Below, one piece after another: positions 1 through 4,886 of a stretch of 7,314 nt of DNA. Under the pieces are notes generated by a model. The model ran no database searches, was not told where the DNA came from, and saw only the letters and a program-made list of their open reading frames with translations. The number at the start of each line of letters is the position of its first letter. Positions within the stretch are counted from its first letter, which is position 1. The translations under genes were made by a program, and so were the position numbers. The stretch spans positions 1 to 7,314 of the forward strand of contig CAMZKK010000216.1 in assembly GCA_947311175.1 (NCBI GenBank). The letters are read 5' to 3'. This DNA comes from an uncultured Planctomycetota bacterium. Its GTDB lineage: Bacteria > Planctomycetota > SZUA-567 > JAFGNG01.

Positions 1-813
1 ATAGGAAATCATCTTGACTATGGACTTGAGGATATACTTCTGTTGTTCATGGTTTGCAAGCGCAATTGATAATCGGTATTGAATTTTTTGATTTTTTTCA
101 AATCGAACTCTATGGCAAAGAAGTTTAGCACTTTTTTTGTCATCTACCATTGCCAGCGTTTCGATTGAGGCAAGTCGAACCTTAGGATTATTGTTTGAGG
201 AATAATTGTAAATGTCATCATAAGAATAAGGATAGGTTTTGATAATTTCATTGACAATTACGTCAAGATTACATTTTTTCTTTTTTAGTATTTTGATGAA
301 GAGTTTTAATGCTTTTTGTTTGTTTTTCTTTGTGATATATGCTTTCTTGTTTTCTGCTTTTTTTTTGCTTGCCTTTTCTTTTTTTAACCATTTTCCTCGA
401 TACATCACATAACCTTTTTTCTCCATATACTCGCTTCTAGGAATCCATTTTCTTTTGTATTTAACATAATCGGCAGCAATTCGTGCTTGTTTATGATTAG
501 GCTCTATTTTAAATACCCGGTTAAAATGAAGTTCCGCCTTATTTTCCATTTTGTGTTCTTTGCACCAAAGTCCGAGAATGTAATTACCTTCAACATCATC
601 CGGCGTTACTTCTTTTAATCTTTGTTCATATTCTTTCTCAGGTGGAAGTACCTTTTCCCAAAAAGATACCCTGTCAAAGCCAAAAACGACATTTCCATAC
701 TTTGTTTTTACCAAATATCCGTCTTTTTGCTTAATAACCTCACCTTCAAATTCCCCGCCTCCTTTAAGGTGTAGAACATCAGCAAAGGCAATGCCTCTTA
801 AAAAAAAAGGCAT
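1..813 (-). CDS. Exported TPR/HEAT-like protein of unknown function, 3' end outside the window
   Basis: I translated this frame by hand: it is open for 271 codons from ATG at 813 down to base 1 without a stop, so the C-terminus is missing. From that ATG, residues 11-56 (ADVLHLKGGGEFEGEVIKQK onward) look like a small beta-rich domain. Residues 57-112 look TPR-like (EGNYILGLWCKEHKMENKAE, then a helix ending FKIEPNHKQA). Residues 116-145 hold two copies of a YVxYxxKW motif (YVKYKRKW, YVMYRGKW). A very lysine-rich stretch follows (145-181), and residues 205-265 look like HEAT-type helices (NPKVRLASIETLAMVDDKKS). No catalytic motif is visible. The sequence IAFA-D near the N-terminus fits a signal peptidase site, but most of the hydrophobic core is encoded in another frame upstream (see 798-848). 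ATG 813 has no Shine-Dalgarno match, so it may not be the true start. The frame is convincing because the domain pattern continues unbroken; the function is unknown. It resembles, from memory, secreted planctomycete-type proteins. Confidence 0.75.
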   Translation of the reverse strand, partial: MPFFLRGIAFADVLHLKGGGEFEGEVIKQKDGYLVKTKYGNVVFGFDRVSFWEKVLPPEKEYEQRLKEVTPDDVEGNYILGLWCKEHKMENKAELHFNRVFKIEPNHKQARIAADYVKYKRKWIPRSEYMEKKGYVMYRGKWLKKEKASKKKAENKKAYITKKNKQKALKLFIKILKKKKCNLDVIVNEIIKTYPYSYDDIYNYSSNNNPKVRLASIETLAMVDDKKSAKLLCHRVRFEKNQKIQYRLSIALANHEQQKYILKSIVKMISY

Positions 814-848
814 ATTATTAATAATAGTAAAATAGCTTTAATTCTCAA
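798..848 (-). other. Out-of-frame signal-peptide segment of the upstream exported protein
   Basis: On the minus strand, reading from TTG at 848-846 gives MRIKAILLLLIICLFF and then a TAA stop at 800-798. This is a basic start followed by a strongly hydrophobic core, as in a Sec signal peptide. The stop falls just after a run of nine T (minus strand; nine A at 800-808 on the plus strand). Adding one T, or removing two, would join this segment to LRGIAFA-DVLHLKG in the main frame and complete a normal signal peptide with an AFA cleavage site. Explanations are an assembly or sequencing error in the homopolymer, slippage during expression, or a real frameshift. An in-frame stop lies just before the TTG, so the segment cannot extend further. 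A weak GAGAG lies a few bases upstream. Confidence 0.55.
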
Positions 849-874
849 TTTTTAACTCTCAATTTTTAATTATT
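840..874. repeat. 14-bp direct tandem repeat, about 2.5 copies
   Basis: Two adjacent copies, AATTCTCAATTTTT (840-853) and AACTCTCAATTTTT (854-867), differ by one base and are followed by a partial third copy, AATTATT. The first copy contains the TTG that would start the signal-peptide frame on the minus strand, so the repeat covers the presumed translation start region of the leftward gene. Confidence 0.7.
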
Positions 875-978
875 CAGCGTCCTATAATATATTTTCGACA
901 TTAATTTAAAAAAAAACTTTTATTTATCTGAAAAAAGTTGAAAAAGGTGAATCGCTTTTGTAAGCTTAGAAACCAATA

Positions 979-994
979 CCACAATAGATAGTGT
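979..994 (+). promoter_or_regulatory. Candidate NrdR box, distal
   Basis: CCACAATAGATAGTGT matches 14 of 16 positions of the published NrdR box consensus as I remember it (acaCwATATaTwGtgt), including the key C at position 4 and G at position 13. NrdR is the ATP-cone repressor of bacterial ribonucleotide reductase genes. The site lies 137 bases before the start of a protein carrying an NrdD-type glycyl-radical motif, which is the expected target class. It forms a pair with the box at 1010-1025. Confidence 0.55.
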
Positions 995-1009
995 TTGAGA
1001 TTGATTAAA

Positions 1010-1025
1010 TTACTGTATTTTGTGC
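1010..1025 (+). promoter_or_regulatory. Candidate NrdR box, proximal
   Basis: TTACTGTATTTTGTGC matches 11 of 16 positions of the remembered NrdR consensus and keeps the C at position 4 and the GTG at 13-15. It is weaker than its partner, but starts exactly 31 bp after it, which is three DNA turns. NrdR boxes typically occur in tandem at about this phased distance. The pair is more persuasive than either site alone. Confidence 0.45.
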
Positions 1026-1041
1026 TTTTTGTGAATTTTTT

Positions 1042-1072
1042 TTGATTTTGTAAATATTAATGACGATATATT
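1042..1072 (+). promoter_or_regulatory. Weak promoter candidate for the glycyl-radical gene
   Basis: TTGATT (1042-1047) and TATATT (1067-1072) resemble sigma-70 -35 and -10 boxes, but the 19-bp spacer is longer than ideal. It lies between the NrdR-like boxes and the gene, giving a leader of roughly 50 bases. In DNA this AT-rich, such matches arise readily by chance. Confidence 0.25.
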
Positions 1073-1080
1073 AGATGATT

Positions 1081-1107
1081 AATAAAAGGTGAGGGTTAAC
1101 CTTTATT
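1081..1107 (+). other. Leader hairpin before the glycyl-radical gene
   Basis: AATAAAAGGT (1081-1090) can pair with ACCTTTATT (1099-1107) with one bulged A and an 8-base loop. The loop side also contains the perfect palindrome GGTTAACC (1094-1101). The structure ends 11 bases before the ribosome-binding AAAGGA at 1119-1124. It could be an operator or an RNA hairpin affecting translation; the sequence alone does not decide. Confidence 0.35.
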
Positions 1108-1130
1108 GATAGGAAAAGAAAGGAAAAAAG

Positions 1131-1451
1131 ATGGAATTGGATAAGTTTTTTGAAAAAGTTGAGGCACATGCGTCTCTTAGAGGGGTTGCGATTGAAGACT
1201 GTGAAGAGGGTTGTGATGGAAAATTAGCGGTTGAACACTGTGCATCAAAGGTTGTTACGGTTGTGCCTGCCGGTGCTATTGAAAAAGCGGACTGGGATGT
1301 ATTAGAAGAAATTTTTACCTGTAAGCGTGATCCGCAAGTTTTGTATCATATGACAAGAGTTGTTGGCTATTATTCAAGAGTTGAAAATTGGAATAAATCA
1401 AAGCTTGGAGAGTTGAAAGACCGCCAAAAGGGGAATTATGCAGTTGCATAA
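1131..1451 (+). CDS. Stand-alone NrdD-type glycyl-radical domain protein
   Basis: The 106-residue product ends in HMTRVVGYYSRVENWNKSKL and a basic tail. This closely resembles the C-terminus of class III anaerobic ribonucleoside-triphosphate reductase (NrdD), where the Gly of the RVxGY motif carries the radical made by the radical-SAM activase NrdG. Here that residue would be Gly79. Full NrdD has roughly 600-700 residues; the ATP-cone, the ten-stranded barrel with its catalytic cysteines and the paired-CxxC zinc site are all absent. The N-terminal 70 residues contain Cys24, Cys28, Cys37 and Cys64 in no zinc pattern I recognise. The start is supported by AAAGGA seven to eight bases before ATG, and a terminator follows, so the gene appears complete and monocistronic. 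By analogy with GrcA/YfiD, which replaces the damaged radical domain of pyruvate formate-lyase, it could be a spare radical domain for NrdD. It could equally be a regulatory relic. The family match is strong; the function is inferred. Confidence 0.8.
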   Translation: MELDKFFEKVEAHASLRGVAIEDCEEGCDGKLAVEHCASKVVTVVPAGAIEKADWDVLEEIFTCKRDPQVLYHMTRVVGYYSRVENWNKSKLGELKDRQKGNYAVA

Positions 1452-1528
1452 CGATTAACCCAATTTCGTAGTTGATTGCGAAATTTAAAATTATACCACT
1501 CAAGCTATCTGTGTTTTTACACAAAAGA

Positions 1529-1565
1529 AAAAAGACCTTTGGTATTCTAAAGGTCTTTTTCTTTT
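1529..1565 (+). terminator. Intrinsic terminator after the glycyl-radical gene
   Basis: A perfect 12-bp stem pairs 1529-1540 (AAAAAGACCTTT) with 1549-1560 (AAAGGTCTTTTT) around an 8-base loop. The right arm runs into a T-rich tail, TTTTTCTTTT. The A-run on the left arm means it could also act on the opposite strand. A smaller 7-bp hairpin (AATTTCG 1462-1468 with CGAAATT 1479-1485) lies just after the stop codon but has no T-tract. Confidence 0.85.
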
Positions 1566-1570
1566 CAAGT

Positions 1571-1599
1571 TTGACACTTTGATAGAAATTAACTAAACT
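1571..1599 (+). promoter_or_regulatory. Likely sigma-70 promoter of valS
   Basis: A perfect -35 box TTGACA (1571-1576) is followed after exactly 17 bp by TAAACT (1594-1599), which matches 4 of 6 positions of TATAAT. It starts six bases after the terminator's T-tract, so this is a clean boundary between transcription units. The implied leader of about 50 bases is too short for a T-box, and none was seen. Confidence 0.6.
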
Positions 1600-1654
1600 T
1601 TATGCTTTAAAATTTACTGCCAAAGTATTTAAGCGGAAAGGTCGTATTACTATT

Positions 1655-4354
1655 ATGCCAGAGATAAATGAATTAGTAAAGGGTTTGCCAAAACAGTATG
1701 ACTCTGCCTCGATTGAAGATAAGTGGTATGAGCATTGGGAGTCAACAGGAGGATTTACGGCAAAACAAGATGAGAGTAAAAAACCTTATACCATCGTTAT
1801 TCCTCCACCAAACGTTACCGGCATCTTACACATGGGACATGCCCTTAATAATACTTTGCAAGATATTCTTGTTAGGCGAAAGAGGATGCAGGGGGCAGAA
1901 GCGCTTTGGATACCAGGAACCGACCATGCAGGAATTGCTACTCAAAATGTTGTTGAGCGGGATTTGGCAAAAGAAGGTATCCATCGTGAAGATATTGGCA
2001 GAGAAAAATTTGTAGAAAAAGTTTGGGAATGGAAAAAACAGTATGGTGGTAAGATTGTCAATCAATTAAAGAAATTGGGTGATTCCTGCGATTGGGAACG
2101 AGAACGGTTTACCCTTGATGATGGTTTGTCTAAGGCGGTCAGGGAAGTCTTTGTTAGGCTATACAAAGATGGTTTGATTTACCGTGGCAGAAGACTTATT
2201 AATTGGTGTGCCCGTTGTCACTCTGCATTGGCAGATGATGAGGTTGAACATGAAAACTTAGAGGGTAAACTTTGGTATATTAAATATCAATTAAAAGATT
2301 CACCGCAACAACTGATGATAGCAACAACCAGACCTGAAACCTTGCTTGGCGATACTGCAATTGCAGTTCACCCGGATGACAAACGTTTTGCCAATATTGT
2401 TGGTAGTACGGTGATTTTGCCGATTATAGGACGAGAGATTAAGGTTATTGCTGATGAAATGGTTGACCCTGAGTTTGGGACTGGGTGTGTAAAGGTGACT
2501 CCAGCCCACGACCCAAATGATTATGAATGTGGACTTCGACATGAATTAGAACAAATTACTATTATTGGCAGTGATGGAACTATGACTGAGGATGCTGGTA
2601 AGTATGCCGGACTTGACCGCTTTCGCTGTCGTGAACTTTTGGTCAAGGAGCTTGATGAATTAGGCTTCCTCGATAAGATAGAAGAGCATAGTCATGCGGT
2701 TGGTCATTGTTATCGTTGTCACAATATTGTTGAACCATTTCTCTCTGAGCAATGGTTTGTAAGAATGAAGCCTTTGGCACAACGAGCCTTAGAGGCAACA
2801 AAAAATCAAGATGTGAAATTTCATCCGGCTAGATGGGAAAAAGTTTATTTGTCTTGGTTAGAAAATGTCCGAGATTGGTGTATCTCTCGACAAATTTGGT
2901 GGGGACATCGGATGCCTGTTTGGTATTGCGATGACTGTGGTGCAATCATGGTTGAAAAAGAAGACCCTACAAAATGTGAAAAGTGTTCATCGACAAATAT
3001 TAGACAAGATGAAGATGTTCTTGATACTTGGTTTAGTTCTGCATTATGGCCGTTTTCTACCCTCGGTTGGCCGGAAAAAACCGAAGACCTTAAATATTTT
3101 TATCCGACAAATATCTTGATTACAGATAGGGGTATCATTTATTTTTGGGTGGCAAGAATGGTGATGATGGGGCTTAACTTTATGGATGAAGTTCCATTTT
3201 CTGATGTTTATATTCACGGCACAATTCTTGATGATCAAGGTAGAAAGATGTCAAAATCCCTCGGCAATGGGATTGACCCACTTGCAATGATTAAGGACTA
3301 TGGCGCCGATGCAGTTCGCTTTACCTTGACTTCATTGACGACTGAAGGACAAGACATAAAATTATCGCCAACTCGTTTTGAGATGGGACGCAACTTCATC
3401 AATAAACTTTGGAATGCCAGTCGATTTGTGTTAATGAATTTAGCCGAAGTCGATGGTGGAAAACAAGCAATTACCAGTTTGATGCTTAGTTTTGAAGACA
3501 AGTGGATTTTAAATAAATTAAACCAAACAATAAAAGAGGTAAATGATAATTTTGCACAATATCGCTATAGCGATATTGCTTCTGTTATGCGAGAATTTGC
3601 ATGGAATGATGTCTGTGCATGGTATCTTGAAATTACAAAATCAAGATTTAAGGATGGCGGTGAATCGGCAAAAGTTGCGGCACGAGTGTTGGCATTTGTT
3701 CTTGACTCAATGTTGAGAATGTTGCATCCGGTTATTCCGTTTATTACCGAAGAAATTTGGAGTTTGTTAGGCAAGGTTGTTCCAAATCGTGGGCTTAAAG
3801 AAAACCCCTCATCAGCGGTTCCTGATATTATTCGTGCTGCATGGCCAGAGGTTATTGATGAATATAATGATAGCACGGTTGAGGAAGAAATGGTTATGAT
3901 TCAAAACATAATCAGAGCAATCAGAAATGTGCGTAGCAAGTTTAATATTCCTCCAAAGTCTGAACTAAAAGCAATCGTAAGTGCCAACAATGAAAAAACT
4001 AAAGAAATAATTGAAGGTCGTAGAAGTCTTATTGTGAAATTGTCGGGAACAAGTGAGATTGAGTTTGGGGTAAATGTTGAAAAACCAAACTCGGCAGCAA
4101 GTGAAGTTGTTGACAACATTCAAGTGTTTGTTCCTCTTTCCGGACTAATGGATGTTAGTGTTGAAAAAAATCGACTGGAAAAAGAGTTGAAAAAGAAGAT
4201 GGACTTTTTAAGAAAAAGTAATAATAAATTACAAAATGCTGATTTTGTCAATAAAGCAAAGCCAGCAGTGATTGATAGAGAAAAGGCTCTAAAAGAAGAG
4301 CTGGTTCAGCAAATAGAAAAACTTGAGACCTTGCTTGCAAGTATTGAAGCATAA
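1655..4354 (+). CDS. valS: Valyl-tRNA synthetase
   Basis: This cytoplasmic class I enzyme attaches valine to tRNA-Val and edits mischarged threonine. The 899-residue length is normal and the gene is intact. The Rossmann catalytic core starts with PPPNVTGILHMGH, which includes the HIGH signature as HMGH (59-62), and ends with KMSKS (531-535). The CP1 editing domain lies between, with TTRPETLLGDTA (224-235) and GTGCVKVTPAHDPNDYE (275-291). Two cysteine sets look like zinc sites: C185/C188 with C352/C355, and C425/C428 with C441/C444. LDTWFSSALWPFS (456-468) is a typical ValRS block. The anticodon-binding helical domain follows, with YRYSDIASVMREFAWNDVCA as a characteristic stretch. The last 65 or so residues are charged and heptad-like, the usual C-terminal tRNA-binding coiled coil. 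ATG 1655 fits the family N-terminus; GGAAAGG at 1635-1641 is the likely ribosome site, though its 13-base spacing is long. No terminator follows, so readthrough into the redox genes is possible. Confidence 0.97.
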   Translation: MPEINELVKGLPKQYDSASIEDKWYEHWESTGGFTAKQDESKKPYTIVIPPPNVTGILHMGHALNNTLQDILVRRKRMQGAEALWIPGTDHAGIATQNVVERDLAKEGIHREDIGREKFVEKVWEWKKQYGGKIVNQLKKLGDSCDWERERFTLDDGLSKAVREVFVRLYKDGLIYRGRRLINWCARCHSALADDEVEHENLEGKLWYIKYQLKDSPQQLMIATTRPETLLGDTAIAVHPDDKRFANIVGSTVILPIIGREIKVIADEMVDPEFGTGCVKVTPAHDPNDYECGLRHELEQITIIGSDGTMTEDAGKYAGLDRFRCRELLVKELDELGFLDKIEEHSHAVGHCYRCHNIVEPFLSEQWFVRMKPLAQRALEATKNQDVKFHPARWEKVYLSWLENVRDWCISRQIWWGHRMPVWYCDDCGAIMVEKEDPTKCEKCSSTNIRQDEDVLDTWFSSALWPFSTLGWPEKTEDLKYFYPTNILITDRGIIYFWVARMVMMGLNFMDEVPFSDVYIHGTILDDQGRKMSKSLGNGIDPLAMIKDYGADAVRFTLTSLTTEGQDIKLSPTRFEMGRNFINKLWNASRFVLMNLAEVDGGKQAITSLMLSFEDKWILNKLNQTIKEVNDNFAQYRYSDIASVMREFAWNDVCAWYLEITKSRFKDGGESAKVAARVLAFVLDSMLRMLHPVIPFITEEIWSLLGKVVPNRGLKENPSSAVPDIIRAAWPEVIDEYNDSTVEEEMVMIQNIIRAIRNVRSKFNIPPKSELKAIVSANNEKTKEIIEGRRSLIVKLSGTSEIEFGVNVEKPNSAASEVVDNIQVFVPLSGLMDVSVEKNRLEKELKKKMDFLRKSNNKLQNADFVNKAKPAVIDREKALKEELVQQIEKLETLLASIEA
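3557..3578. repeat. 22-bp perfect palindrome inside valS
   Basis: CAATATCGCTA (3557-3567) is followed directly by its exact reverse complement (3568-3578), giving 22 bp of perfect dyad symmetry with no spacer. It lies in the codons for QYRYSDI in the anticodon-binding domain. The protein sequence there looks conserved, so part of the symmetry is constrained, but the codon choices complete it. Confidence 0.9.
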
Positions 4355-4385
4355 AATAAATAAATTACCAATAAATGGTTTTGAC

Positions 4386-4390
4386 AGGAG
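4386..4390 (+). promoter_or_regulatory. Ribosome-binding site that fixes the nuoE-like start
   Basis: AGGAG lies seven bases before ATG 4398. A longer in-frame reading from ATG 4323 would overlap the end of valS by 32 bases, lacks such a site, and would add 25 residues with no NuoE character. The start at 4398 is therefore preferred. Confidence 0.8.
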
Positions 4391-4397
4391 ATTTAAA

Positions 4398-4886
4398 ATG
4401 AGCAATTTGATTTCTGATGAAAAGATTACAGAAATTCTTGAACGATGCGGGAAAGGAAAAGAAGCAGCAATTCCAATCTTGCAAGGCATTCAAGATGTCG
4501 TTGGCTATGTGCCACGAGATGCCATGAATTATGTCGTGGCGAATAGCAATATTGATGCTGTGCAGTTGTATGGTGTGGTAACTTTTTATACGCAATTTCG
4601 ATTAAAGCCAATTGGCAAAAATGTAATCAAAGTTTGCCATGGCACCGCTTGTCATGTTGCCGGTGCGGTTGAAATAACTAATGCCTTGCGTGATGAACTC
4701 GGGCTTAAGGGTGAAGACGATACTACTGAAGATAATATGTTTACGGTTGAAGATGTGGCTTGTTTGGGCTGTTGTAGCCTAGCTCCGGTTATTATGATTG
4801 GTAGTGATACTCATGGTAAATTAACTCCTAAGTCGGTGCGAAAAATCGTGAAGGATTTTAAGAAAAAAGAAGCGGAGGAAAAATAG
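4398..4886 (+). CDS. nuoE: NuoE/HydC-type [2Fe-2S] thioredoxin-like subunit
   Basis: The 162-residue product belongs to the 24-kDa (NuoE) family. This subunit carries a [2Fe-2S] cluster beside the NADH site of complex I and of soluble NADH-linked hydrogenases and formate dehydrogenases. The N-terminal helical part includes AIPILQGIQDVVGYVPRDAM (24-43). The thioredoxin-like fold then supplies the four cluster cysteines: C80 and C85 in VCHGTACHVAGA, and C122 and C126 in CLGCCSLAPV. The extra C125 between the last pair is a variant I associate with soluble hydrogenase or formate-dehydrogenase partners. The tail is charged (KDFKKKEAEEK). It ends one base before the nuoF-like ATG, so the two are translationally coupled. 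The symbol names the family: no membrane complex I genes are visible, so it is probably not respiratory complex I. Confidence 0.93.
   Translation: MSNLISDEKITEILERCGKGKEAAIPILQGIQDVVGYVPRDAMNYVVANSNIDAVQLYGVVTFYTQFRLKPIGKNVIKVCHGTACHVAGAVEITNALRDELGLKGEDDTTEDNMFTVEDVACLGCCSLAPVIMIGSDTHGKLTPKSVRKIVKDFKKKEAEEK

Larger units (their letters stand above)
814..1130. other. Divergent intergenic region
   Basis: This stretch separates the leftward exported-protein gene from the rightward glycyl-radical gene. It is very AT-rich. It contains the signal-peptide segment, a 14-bp tandem repeat, two candidate NrdR boxes, a weak promoter candidate and a leader hairpin, listed separately. I saw no further coding frame with convincing protein character and no tRNA-like structure. 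A leftward promoter should be here; TATTAT on the minus strand around 883-890 is a possible -10, but no good -35 goes with it. Confidence 0.7.

Noticed and set aside
995..1008. FNR-like site TTGAGATTGATTAA
   Set aside because: It matches 8 of 10 defined positions of TTGAT-N4-ATCAA, but such matches are common in AT-rich DNA. It fills the gap between the two NrdR-like boxes, and nothing else supports it.
1315..1524. Minus-strand open frame opposite the glycyl-radical gene
   Set aside because: It is antisense to a gene with a clear family motif, has no recognisable domain and crosses the stop region; it is a shadow frame.
1606..1654. T-box or other aminoacyl-tRNA-sensing leader before valS
   Set aside because: Only about 50 bases separate the predicted transcript start from the gene. 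There is no room for a T-box, and the only terminator nearby belongs to the upstream gene.
3565..3876. Minus-strand open frame of about 100 codons inside valS
   Set aside because: It lies wholly within conserved valS coding sequence and its translation has no protein-family character.
4323..4397. Longer nuoE-like reading from ATG 4323
   Set aside because: It overlaps the end of valS, lacks a ribosome site, and adds residues without family character; AGGAG supports ATG 4398.
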